DNA from: Tomocerus qinae
Taxonomy: Eukaryota; Arthropoda; Collembola; Entomobryomorpha; Tomoceridae
DNA length: 64,000 nt
NCBI GenBank assembly: GCA_020055645.1
Contig: CM034546.1
Coordinates: forward strand, 82,770,001 to 82,834,000
Direction of reading: 5' to 3'
This document shows positions 51,201 to 61,472 of the stretch, piece by piece. Position 1 is the stretch's first letter. Each line of letters opens with the position of its first letter. A program made the translations under genes and the position numbers. The notes under the pieces are model-generated. The model saw nothing but the letters and a program-made list of their open reading frames with translations, searched no databases and had not been told where the DNA came from.

Positions 51201-54200
51201 ACTTGAAAAAAATCATTTTTTGAGCTTGTACGAGGAGACCATAAACCTTAGTAATATAACATTAATAAAGACTAGACACTTGAAAAAAATCACTTTTTTG
51301 AGCTTGAAGGAGGAGCCCAAAAACCTTAGTAATATAACATTAATAAAGACTAGACACTTGAAAAAAATCATTTTTTTGAGCTTGTACGCTAAGACCATAC
51401 ACTTTAGTAATAAAACATTAATAAAGGCTAGACACTTGAAAAAAATCATTTTTTTGAGTTTGTACGAGGAGACCAAAAACCTTAGTAATATAACGTTTAT
51501 TTAGAGAACCACTTGAAAAAAATCATTTTTTGAGCTTTTACGAGGAGACCATAAACCTTAGTAATAAAACATTAATGAAGACTAGACACTTGAAAAAAAT
51601 CATTTTTTTGAGTTTGTACGAGGAGACCAAAAACCTTAGTAAGATAACGTTTATTTAGAGAACCACTTGAAAAAAATCATTTTTTGAGTTTGTACGAGGA
51701 GACCAAAAACCTTAGTAATATAACATTAATAAAGACTACACACTAGAAAAAAGTCATTTTTTTGAGTTTGTACGACGATACCAAAAACCTTAGTAATTTA
51801 ACATTAATGAAGACTAGACACTTGAAAAAAATCATTTTTTTGAGCTTGTACGAGGAGACTAAAAACCTTAGTTATATAACGTTTATTTAGAGAAACATTT
51901 GAAAAAAATCATTTTTTTGAGCTTGTACGAGGAGCCCAAAAACCTTACTAATATAACATTAACAAAGACTAGACACTTGAAAAAAATCATTTTTTGAGCT
52001 TGTACGAGGAGACCATAAACCTTAGTAATATAACATTAATAAAGACTAGACACTTGTAAAAAATCATTTTTTTGAGCTTGTACGAGGAGCCCAAAAACCT
52101 TAGTAATATAACGTCTATTTAGACAACCACTTGAAAAAAATCATTTTTTTGAGCTTGTACGAGGAGACCATAAACCTTAGTAATATAACATTAATAAAGA
52201 CTAGACACTTGAAAAAAATCATTTTTTGAGCTTGTACGAGGAGCCCAAAAACCTTAGTAATATAACATTAATAAAGACTAGACACTTGAAAAAAATCATT
52301 TTTTTGAGCTTGTACGAGAAGACCATACACCTTAGTAATATAACATTAATGAAGACTAGACACTTGAAAAAAATCATTTTTTTGAGTTTGTACGAGGAGA
52401 CCAAAAACCTTAGTAGTATAACATTAATGAAGACTAGACACTTGAAAAAAATCATTTTTTGAGCTTGTACGAGGAGACCAAAAACATTAGTATTATAACG
52501 TCTATTTAGAGAGATACTTGAAAAAAATCATTTTTTTGAGCTTGTACGAGGAGACCAAAAACCTTAGTAATATAGCGTTTATTTAGAGAAACACTTGAAA
52601 AAAATCATTTTTTGAGCTTGTACGAGCAGACCATAAACCTTAGTAATATAACATTAATAAAGACTAGACACTTGAAAAAAATCATTTTTTTGAGCTTGTA
52701 CGAGGAGCCCAACAACCTTAGTAATATAACATTAATAAAGACTAGACACTTGAAAAAAATCATTTTTTTGAGCTTGTACGAGGAGACCAAAAACCTTAGT
52801 AATATAATGTTTATTTAGAGAACCACTTGAAAAAAATCATTTTTTGAGCTTGTACGAGGAGACCATAAACCTTAGTAATATAACATTAATAAAGACTAGA
52901 CACTTGAAAAAAATCACTTTTTTGAGCTTGAAGGAGGAGCCCAAAAACCTTAGTAATATAACATTAATAAAGACTAGACACTTGAAAAAAATCATTTTTT
53001 TGAGCTTGTACGCTAAGACCATACACTTTAGTAATAAAACATTAATAAAGACTAGACACTTGAAAAAAATCATTTTTTTGAGTTTGTACGAGGAGACCAA
53101 AAACCTTAGTAATATAGCGATTATTTAGAGAAACACTTGAAAAAAATCGTTTTTTGAGCTTGTACGAGGAGACCAAAAACCTTAGTAATATAACGTTTAT
53201 TTAGAGAACCACTTGAAAAAAATCATTTTTTGAGTTTGTACGAGGAGACCAAAAACCTTAGTAATATAACATTAATGAAGACTAGACACTTGAAAAAAAT
53301 CATTTTTTTGAGCTTGTACGAGGAGACCAAAAACATTAGTAATATAACGTCTATTTAGAGAACTACTTGAAAAAAATCATTTTTTTGAGCTTGTACGAGG
53401 AGCCCAAAAACCTTAGTAATATAACATTAATAAAGACTAGACACTTGAAAAAAATCATTTTTTTGAGCTTGTACGCGAAGACCATACACCTTAGTAATAA
53501 AACATTAATAAAGACTAGACACTTTAAAAAAATCATTTTTTTGAGCTTGTACGAGGAGACCAAAAACCTTAGTAATATAACGTTTATTTAGAGAACCACT
53601 TGAAAAAAATCATTTTTTGAGCTTGTACGAGGAGACCATAAACCTTAGTAATAAAACATTAATGAAGACTAGACACTTGAAAAAAATCATTTTTTTGAGT
53701 TTGTACGAGGAGACCAAAAACCTTAGTAATATAACATTAATGAAGACTAGACACTTGAAAAAAATCATTTTTTTGAGCTTGTACGAGGAGACCATAAACC
53801 TTAGTAATATAACATTAATAAAGACTAGACACTTGAAAAAAATCATTTTTTGAGCTTGTACGAGGAGACCAAAAACATTAGTATTATAACGTCTATTTAG
53901 AGAGATACTTGAAAAAAATCATTTTTTTGAGCTTGTACGAGGAGACCATAAACCTTAGTAATATAACATTAATAAAGACTAGACACTTGAAAAAAATCAT
54001 TTTTTGAGCTTGTACGAGGAGACCAAAAACATTAGTATTATAACGTCTATTTAGAGAGATACTTGAAAAAAATCATTTTTTTGAGCTTGTACGAGCAGAC
54101 CATAAACCTTAGTAATATAACATTAATAAAGACTAGACACTTGAAAAAAATCATTTTTTTGAGCTTGTACGAGGAGCCCAAAAACCTTAGTAATATAACA

Positions 54201-55414
54201 TTAATAAAGACTAGACACTTGAAAAAAATCATTTTTTTGAGCTTGTACGCGAAGACCATACACCTTAGTAATAAAACATTAATAAAGACTAGACACTTGA
54301 AAAAAATCATTTTTTTGAGCTTGTACGAGGAGACCAAAAACCTTAGTAATATAACGTTTATTTAGAGAACCACTTGAAAAAAATCATTTTTTGAGCTTGT
54401 ACGAGGAGACCATAAACCTTAGTAATATAACATTAATAAAGACTAGACACTTGAAAAAAATCATTTTTTTGAGCTTGTACGAGGAGCCCAAAAACCTTAG
54501 TAATATAACATTAATAAAGACTAGACACTTGAAAAAAATCATTTTTTTGAGTTTGTACGAGGAGACCAAAAACCTTAGTAATATAACGTTTATTTAGAGA
54601 ACCACTTGAAAAAAATCATTTTTTGAGTTTGTACGAGGAGACCAAAAACCTTAGTAATATAACATTAATGAAGACTAGACACTTGAAAAAAATCATTTTT
54701 TTGAGCTTGTACGAGGAGACCAAAAACATTAGTAATATAACGTCTATTTAGAGAACTACTTGAAAAAAATCATTTTTTTGAGCTTGTACGAGGAGACCAA
54801 AAACCTTAGTATTATAGCGTTTATTTAGAGAAACACTTGAAAAAAATCATTTTTTGAGCTTGTACGAGGAGACCATAAACCTTAGTAATATAACATTAAT
54901 AAAGACTAGACACTTGAAAAAAATCATTTTTTTGAGCTTGTACGAGGAGCCCAAAAACCTTAGTAATATAACATTAATAAAGACTAGACACTTGAAAAAA
55001 ATCATTTTTTTGAGCTTGTACGAGGAGACCAAAAACATTAGTAATATAACGTCTATTTAGAGAACTACTTGAAAAAAATCATTTTTTTGAGCTTGTACGA
55101 GGAGACCAAAAACCTTAGTAATATAGCGTTTATTTAGAGAAACACTTGAAAAAAATCATTTTTTTGAGCTTGTACGAGGAGACTAAAAACCTTAGTAATA
55201 TAACGCTTATTTAGAGAATCACTTGAAAAAAATCATTTTTTTTGAGCTTGTACGAGGAGACCATAAACCTTAGTAACAAAACATTAATAAAGGCTAGACA
55301 CTTGAAAAAAATCATTTTTTTGAGCTTGTACGAGGAGACCATAAACCTTAGTAATATAACATTAATAAAGACTAGACACTTGAAAAAAATCATTTTTTTG
55401 AGCTTTTACGAGGA
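33231..55414 (-). repeat. 77/78-bp satellite array, right domain, second part
   Basis: About 285 monomers (from length) continue the array after the retrotransposon in the same orientation as 11812-30777. A diagnostic monomer with gcttgaaggaggagccc, followed by one with tgtacgctaagaccatacac, recurs at about 38530, 40470, 43330, 46125, 47670, 49525 (one base different), 51305 and 52930. The spacing is therefore irregular, about 1.5-2.9 kb. This domain is rich in tgtacgcgaagacc and tgtacgagcagacc variants. The last monomer is cut after acgagga near 55414. Confidence 0.97.
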
Positions 55415-55474
55415 TGCAATGGTACTTTATTTGGAAACTGGGGATGGGCTATATTAGATGGAATACTTTATTTG
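55415..55474. other. Short unique junction between satellite and inverted repeat
   Basis: About 60 bp of unique sequence (tgcaatggtactttatttgg onward) separate the last satellite monomer from the large inverted repeat. No feature was recognised. Confidence 0.6.
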
Positions 55475-55480
55475 AATATT

Positions 55481-55541
55481 GGTTGTCTCAAGGTTTATTA
55501 AAACCATAGCAGCCATGGTTTTAATAAACCTTGGGTTGTCT
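55481..55541. mobile_element. 45-bp perfect hairpin flanked by an 8-bp direct repeat
   Basis: caaggtttattaaaaccat (55489-55507) and its exact reverse complement (55515-55533) surround the 7-nt loop agcagcc. The 8-mer ggttgtct occurs immediately before (55481-55488) and after (55534-55541). The opposite arm of the large inverted repeat reads straight through this position with one copy of ttgtct (near 59376-59381) and no hairpin. An 8-bp duplication and a CA-starting terminus are what hAT-type insertions leave, so a minimal hAT-like MITE is the favoured reading. The family is inferred. Confidence 0.75.
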
Positions 55542-55699
55542 AGTACTAAACCTATTATTTGCCTTTGGCAAATAGGTCTAGACAGTTTGCCTTTAAAAAA
55601 TAGGGCCGGTTTTGCTCCTTCTCAAGGAGCAAATTATCCATGGTTATTATAACAAATAATAAATCACAACAGATTATTTCATTTCAAAATTTTCATATA

Positions 55700-56829
55700 C
55701 AGGGTGGGTCTGAATGAACCGGAATTTTAACTTTAACTCTAAATAATTCTGGAATAAGTAACTTTATTGAGACTAAAATAGTAGCATCTGAAAGAGCATG
55801 CGTTTTTTAGTCAGAATTAAAATTTTGAACTCAATTGTAGCACAAAAACCGACTAAAGAAGGGCGCGAAAAAATTAAAAACGACAAAGTCTTGTAAAATT
55901 TACATTTTGTAAAATTAAATTGTCGCATTTCATGTTTGAAATGAATATGGTTGAAATTGACGAAAGAGCGGAAGGTGTAAGTAATAAAGAGGTAAAAAAA
56001 GTTCAAATTGAGTTTCAGCAAACGTTTAAACTATGTTCCTCAGTTTGATAAGTTCCCAAGTCGTTCCCTTTGGGTGTGGGCTGGCATTTGGTCATGAGGC
56101 AACTTAGGGCTATCTTCAAGTTGAACAATAGTCTTCGGCTTTCTAGCATACGTTCTATCCTTCATCAAACCCCATACTAAAAAATCCATAGGGCTCAAAT
56201 CAGGGGAACGCGGGGGCCATGAAATTGGACCACCTCTACCTATCCACTTAACGGGAAAATGTTCATCCGCATCCATGCCCGGACAGCCAGTCTTAAGTGG
56301 GAAGGAAAGAAGGTCTTGCATTAGCATAAAGTTTTCATAGTTTGGTAACGTTTGAATTGGTGGCCAGATTTCGTCGTTTAACATGTTTTATTGCCGTTAC
56401 ATGTTCCTGTAAATAAAAACGGACCTAAGATGCCTCCTGACCAAATGCCAACCGACACACAAAGGGAACGACTTGGGAACGTGTCAAACTTGGGAACAAA
56501 GTTAAACTTTTGCTGAAACTCAATTTGAACTTTTTTTACCTCTTTATTCCTTACACTTTCCACTCTTTAGTAACTTTCGCCATATTCATTTCAAACATGA
56601 AATGCGACAATTTAATTTTACAAAATGTAAATTTTACAAGATTTTGTCGTTTTTAGTTTTTTGCGCCCTTCTTTAGTCGGTTTTTGTGCTACAATTGAGT
56701 TCAAAATTTTAATTCTGACTAAAAAACGCATGCTCTTTCAGATGCTACTATTTTAGTCTCAATAAAACTACCTATTCCAGAATTATTAAGAATTAAAGTT
56801 AAAATTCCGGTTCATTCAGGCCCACCCTG
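55700..56829 (-). mobile_element. Tc1/mariner-type foldback element in a TA target
   Basis: The element begins cagggtggg and ends cccaccctg, flanked by TA on both sides (55698-55699 and 56830-56831). The arms, about 405 bp (55700-56105 and about 56425-56829), are reverse complements with scattered differences, and they extend into transposase coding sequence. The pre-insertion site survives in the other arm of the host inverted repeat at 59211-59225, with a single TA at 59218-59219. The central 300 bp carry the C-terminal part of a transposase on the minus strand. Long coding arms suggest a palindromic derivative of a once-autonomous element. Confidence 0.9.
56040..56563 (-). pseudogene. Tc1/mariner (IS630 group) transposase fragment, frameshifted
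   Basis: Two minus-strand frames overlap. The upstream one (56563-56378) holds FPSRSLCVSVGIWSGGILGP, matching the strand following the first catalytic region of insect-type DDE transposases. The downstream one (56384-56040) holds NYENFMLMQD (the usual second-catalytic-Asp context, but the following APAHF is altered), then WIGRGGPISWPPRSPDLSP and DFLVWGLMKDRTYA, the signature around the third acidic residue. The last 25 residues are antisense of the left arm, not transposase. No N-terminal DNA-binding domain is seen. The frameshift and altered motif make it inactive. Confidence 0.85.
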
Positions 56830-57210
56830 TACATTCACAAGGGGAATATTTATTGCAACATTTGACTTCTGCATTACAGTCGTTTGATATCAGTATATAT
56901 TACATACCTTTTAGCATATCATATTACTACCACCATCCTAAGCTATACTTATCATATCATATGATACTACTCCACTCTATGAATAATAAACGTTATAATC
57001 ATGTTATTGGATTAACTTTCAAACTATGAAACAACACAATAGAATAGATCATTTTAATTACTTGCTGTAAGGAGCAACTGTTAATACAACTACTATTATG
57101 TTGACACACAAAATAGACAGTAGGGATATTGAAAGGTTTAGTTATTGTAGATTTTTCGGTTATACATCATCAATATTGCAAGTCACTGCATAAAGAATTT
57201 TCAATTACAT

Positions 57211-57416
57211 TACATTTCCGAATAAATTATAGAATTTCCGAATAAATTATAGAATTTCCGAATAAATTATAGAATTTCCGAATAAATTATAGAATTTCCG
57301 AATAAATTATAGATTTTCCGAATAAATTATAGAATTTCCGAATAAATTATAGAATTTCCGAATAAATTATAGAATTTTCGAATAAATTATAGAATTTCCG
57401 AATAAATTATAGATTT
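57211..57416. repeat. 20-bp minisatellite in one arm of the inverted repeat
   Basis: About ten copies of aataaattatagaatttccg, with two slightly variant units. The right arm of the large inverted repeat has the same sequence once only (58812-58831, reversed). The tandem therefore grew from a single unit after the arms formed. Confidence 0.95.
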
Positions 57417-57633
57417 TATTTTATTTATTTACCTACAATATTTTTCATTGTGTAAGAAAAGTGTGTAATGTCGATGTTCTGTGTGTAAATGGAACGCAAA
57501 AAGTGCTGCCGCTGAGAGTCGAAGAGCAAAATGGAAACAGAGAGATAAATCCTTGTGTATGCAGCCATAGAGCCCAAGTTGTAAACATAGGGAAACAATC
57601 ACAGTCTTATACTGACTTCCTCTCAAGCTAGTT
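57417..57633. other. Unassigned spacer in the centre of the inverted repeat
   Basis: About 215 bp between the minisatellite and the 40-bp-repeat element. It has higher GC than its surroundings. A 65-codon reverse frame (57429-57626) shows no recognisable domain. Confidence 0.5.
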
Positions 57634-58808
57634 ACACAGTTTTAGTAGAATAATAGAAATAAGTTTATTTTCATATCTATTGGTTAATATTGAGTATCAA
57701 AATCAAAATGTATGGATGTTGACCATCAAAGTCAACAGAAAACCAAAGCAGAATAACATTGACTATGAAAAATAACAGAAAATAAAATCAGATTCATTTT
57801 GACCATCAAAGGCAATAGAAAATCAATATAGATGAATGTTGATTTCCAAAATCAGCAGAAAATCAAAATAGATGAATTTTGACCATCAAAATCAACCGAA
57901 AATCAAAATAGATTAAGATTGATGTTGAAAATCAACAGAAATTCAAAATAAATTAAGATTGACATTGAAAGTCAACAGAAAATCAAAATCGATAATTGTT
58001 GACTATGAAAATTAACAGAAAATCAAAATCGATAATTGTTGACTATGAAAATCAACAGAAAATCAAAATAGATTAAGATTGACAATGAAAATCAACAGAA
58101 GTTTGAAATAGATTAATGTTGACTATGAAAAGCAACAGAAAATCAAAATAGATAAGTTGACGACTATGAAAATCTATAGAAAATCAAAATAGGTAGTTGC
58201 TGACTATGAAAATTAACAGAAAATCAAAATAGGTAATTGCCAACTATTAAAAGCAACAGAAAATCAAAGCAGATTAACGTTGACTATGAAAAGCAACAGA
58301 AAATCAAAATTTATTAATGTTGACTATGAAAATCAACAGAAAATCAAAATTGATTAATGTTAGCTATCATAATGAAAAGCAATTCGAAAAATATAAATTT
58401 AACTATATATTTGCATATAAATGCGAAATAGATTTATTTCCGTCCTATAATAGGTATTTTCCGGTTTTATTTACTTTATTATAAAATTTCAAATTTGGTC
58501 GAAGCGGCATTTAATATTTTGTACTATTACGCTAACAATCCATAGGAAGCACATTTGAACTTTTAATGTCCATTTAATGTCACATTTTCATTTTGACTAT
58601 CAAAATGAAGACAAAGTGAGCGCGCGTCATCTCAGCAACCTGTGGACCAATGTGGCCCATTTTCAATAGGCTTTGTCACAGGTCCATAGGCAATGTTTTT
58701 GCCAAGTTTAGTTGAAATTCATCAATGTCTTCAAAAGTTATCGTGTAAACGGACGGACGCACGGACGGACTGTGCGATTCTATAAGCTGCCTTATCAGGC
58801 GAGCTAAA
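57634..58808 (+). mobile_element. Uninterrupted copy of the 40-bp-repeat/GGAC element
   Basis: It begins acacagttttagtagaataa, as at 3283, carries about sixteen 40-bp units (57716-58372), then the block tttggtcgaagcggcattta, the conserved gagcgcgcgtcatctcagca, the GGAC-rich stretch, and ends gccttatcaggcgagctaaa. Compared with 3231-4733 it lacks the outermost 5' palindromic stretch and the nested inverted copy. The roughly 350-bp 3' block is strongly conserved between the two copies. No protein is encoded. The 3' stem (agctgcc with ggcgagct, one bulged base) next to the end is a feature some rolling-circle elements have, but the evidence for that class is thin. Confidence 0.85.
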
Positions 58809-59387
58809 AATAAATTCCATAATTTATTCGGAAATGTAATGTATTTAGAAATTCTTTATGCAGTGACTTGCAATATTGATGATGTATAACCGAAAAATCT
58901 ACGATAACTAAACCTTTCAATATGCCTACTGTCTATTTTGTCTGTCAACATAATAGTAGTTGTATCAACAGTTGCTCCTTACAGCAAGTAATTAAAATGA
59001 TCTATTCTATTGTGTTGTTTCATAGTTTGAAAGTTAATCCAATAACATGATTATAACGTTTATTATTCATAGAGTGGAGTAGTATCATATGATATGATAA
59101 GTGTAGCTTAGGATGGTGGTAGTAATATGATATGCTAAAAGGTATGTAATATATACTGATATCAAACGACTGTAATGCAGAAGTCAAATGTTGCAATAAA
59201 TATTCCCCTTGTGATTGTATATGAAAATTTTGAAATGAAATAATCTGTTGTGATTTATTATTTGTTATAATAACCATGGATAATTTGCTCCTTGAGAAGG
59301 AGCAAAACCGGCCCTATTTTTTAAAGGCAAACTGTCTAGACCTATTTGCCAAAGGCAAATAATAGGTTTAGTACTAGACAAGAATAT

Positions 59388-59849
59388 TGGTGGTGGGCTG
59401 GGTAAGATGTTGATCTTTTCTTGGGTGTTTGGTGATGATGGGATGGATGGGGTTAGATGTTCCATCTTTTGCATTGGATGGGATGTTTACCTGCAACTTA
59501 CGTCTATGCTGCCAAGTGTTAATCTGTTTTATCCGACCAAGCAAATAAACTGCTTCCCCTCACGCACCAGGTGGGTGACGGAAATAAGTTTCTGAAATAC
59601 ATTCTATCCATCTTGCAATACTTCCCTGGAATACACACTAGCTTAATTTATAACAGGGCCCTGTGACCGGCTAGTACTTGTATAACCATGGTTGTTATAA
59701 CTACTATCAAGGATATCCATTGTCCATGTGACATAAACGGCCATCAAGTACAAGCATTGACGCCGTAGTCATAGAGATAATAGTACTACTAACCAAAGTA
59801 CTAACCAATAGATTTACAAATACTACTGTTGAAATAATCTTTGGAACAT
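59388..59849. other. Unassigned sequence between two inverted-repeat elements
   Basis: Ordinary-composition sequence. A short palindrome, ttgtataaccatggttgttataa, is split around ccatgg near 59688. Open frames of 62 and 82 codons (59407-59595 plus, 59955-59707 minus) have no recognisable domain, and the second crosses into the next element. No gene is called. Confidence 0.5.
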
Positions 59850-61177
59850 TCCTAGTATACCGACGCTCAACGGAATAGACCGATATATAGCTCATTCGAA
59901 AGATCTCGTCGAGTACATCACGAATATGGTATTGGTTTTTGGGGCAACCCCCCAAATAAGAAAGTTATCGTTGGTTAAAGTTGAAAAAATGACTATTTCG
60001 ATGCCTACGTTTTCAGAAAACGAAGAGTTACAAGTTCTTCAGGACATCGTTGTTTTGCTGTTCATGTTGAATTTACTTGTAACTATGGCAACGTAGCTAA
60101 TAAGATTATTTAGGTTTGGTTTTGTAAAATTCTTAATTGCACTTTAACTTCTATTTTCGGTTTCTTCATTGTTCTAACTTCAATTTTTGTCATTTTTGAT
60201 TTGGTTAGTGGCACGCGGTCACAATGTGCATTTTATAAACCTAACCTAATTAATATTAATTGAAATTGAACATGGCACGTGTCACAGTTAGCATTTTTTA
60301 AACCTAACCTAATTAAAACTGATGGAAATGGAATATGGGACGTGGTCACAATTAGCATTTTTTTAAACCTAACCTAATTAAAATTGATGAAAATTAAACA
60401 TGGCACGTGGTCACAATTAGCTTTTATAAACCTTACCTAATTAAAATTAACGAAAATCGAACAATAGACATGGTCACAATTAGCATTTTTTAAAACCTAA
60501 CTTAATTAAAATTATTAGAAATCGAACATGGACGTGGTCACAATTTGCTTTTTTAAAACCTAACCTAATTAATATTAATGGAAATTGAACATGGCACGTG
60601 GTCACAGTTAGCATTTTTTTAAAACCTAACCTAATTAAAATTGATGGAAATCGAACATGGGACGTGGTCACAATTAGCATTTTTTAAACCTAACCTAATT
60701 AAAATTGATGAAAATTAAACATCGCACTTGGTCACAATTAGCAATTTTTAAACCTAACATAATTAAAATTGAAAGAAATCGAATAAGGGACGTGGTCACA
60801 ATTAGCATTTTTTAAAAACTAACCAAATCAAAAATGACGAAAATTGAAGTTAGAACAATGAAGAAACCGAAAATAGAAGTTAAAGTGCAATTAAGAATTT
60901 TACAAAACCAAACCTAAATAATCTTATTAGCTACGTTGCCATAGTTACAAGTAAATTCAACATGAAGAGCAAAACAACGATGTCCTGAAGAACTTGTAAC
61001 TCTTCGTTTTCTGAAAACGTAGGCATCGAAATAGTCATTTTTTCAACTTTAACCGACCATAACTTTCTTATTTGGGGGGTTGCCCCAAAAACCAATACCA
61101 TATTCGTGATGTACTCGACGAGATCTTTCGAATGAGCTATATATCAGTCTATTCCATGGAGCGTCGGTATACTAGGA
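59850..61177. mobile_element. Foldback element with minisatellite loop
   Basis: Arms 59850-60217 and about 60815-61177 are reverse complements, beginning tcctagtataccgacg and ending cgtcggtatactagga. Long stretches match, including ggtattggtttttggggcaa, cctacgttttcagaaaacga and ttacaagttcttcaggacat. The loop is a 62-64-bp tandem repeat. No transposase is encoded. The flanks (aacat on the left, ttt on the right) show no clear target duplication. The type is unassigned. Confidence 0.9.
60215..60835. repeat. About 63-bp tandem repeat with CACGTG and CCTAACCTAA
   Basis: About ten units of 62-64 bp. The consensus includes acgtggtcacaattagca, a T-run, aaacctaacctaattaaaa and gaacatgg. Several units contain the palindrome cacgtg, and most contain two adjacent cctaa units. 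Units differ by several bases each, so the array is older than the 20-bp minisatellites. Confidence 0.92.
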
Positions 61178-61472
61178 TTTAGCCTAATCTTTTGAGTCGC
61201 AAAATTGCAGTTCTATTGTTCTAATTCTGCCACGGGATTGGTTAAAATTTTTCAAAATTCGACATTTTATTGGTTATTTCGATGACGAAAATTCTATAGA
61301 TGAGAACTATTTTTTTAAGGGGTGCATTTCATAATAATTTATTGTTGCATTGAGCAGAAAATGAAGTATTTTGTAAACTAAATCACATTATTATGTTGTA
61401 ATCACAGTTCATTTAAGGTGCATCTTTTAGCTTGCATGGAAAACTTGTCAACTTAGATTACAAGATCCGGTC
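61178..61472. other. AT-rich spacer, no feature seen
   Basis: Single-copy-looking AT-rich sequence between the foldback element and a small inverted repeat. No open frame, repeat or RNA-like structure was recognised. Confidence 0.5.

Larger units (their letters stand above)
55475..59387. mobile_element. Large inverted-repeat element with later insertions
   Basis: The left arm (55475-57236) is nearly the reverse complement of the right arm (58809-59387) once later insertions are removed: a 45-bp hairpin, a 1.1-kb mariner-type element and the expanded part of a 20-bp minisatellite. Net arm length is about 580 bp. Each arm has small palindromes near its outer end, including ttgctccttctcaaggagcaa (55612-55632) and a tatttgcc/ggcaaata pair. 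The centre holds a minisatellite, about 215 bp of unassigned sequence, and a copy of the family also seen at 3231-4733. No transposase is encoded by the arms themselves. The superfamily is unknown. Confidence 0.85.

Noticed and set aside
5471..55414. Dozens of open frames of 60-198 codons on both strands, giving repetitive peptides such as MSLYEETINLSNIT or KMIFFKCLVFINVILL
   Set aside because: Type A monomers are 78 bp (26 codons) and happen to lack stops in one frame on each strand. Frames end mainly at 77-bp B monomers or short A-run variants. There is no start context, codon bias or conservation independent of the DNA repeat.
5471..55414. CRISPR-like array
   Set aside because: There are no short repeats separated by unique spacers; the whole monomer repeats. 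The surrounding sequence is eukaryotic transposon DNA and no cas genes are present.
5471..55414. CENP-B box or other known centromere-protein site in the monomer
   Set aside because: No match to the nTTCGnnnnAnnCGGGn pattern was seen in the common monomers.
55773..56021. 82-codon reverse frame in the left arm of the mariner-type element
   Set aside because: It lies in the inverted arm, and the mirror copy in the right arm is not open in the same way. No transposase motif is present.
57634..58808. Classification as a Helitron
   Set aside because: A stem near the 3' end followed by ctaa is suggestive, but no TC 5' end, no A-T target evidence and no Rep/helicase sequence were seen. It is left unclassified.
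59020..59474. Reverse-strand frames of 85 and 69 codons in the right arm of the large inverted repeat
   Set aside because: The corresponding left-arm sequence is interrupted by insertions, and neither frame has domain character.
60480..60680. 66-codon reverse frame with a repeated peptide
   Set aside because: It is produced by the 63-bp tandem repeat (21 codons) in the foldback loop.
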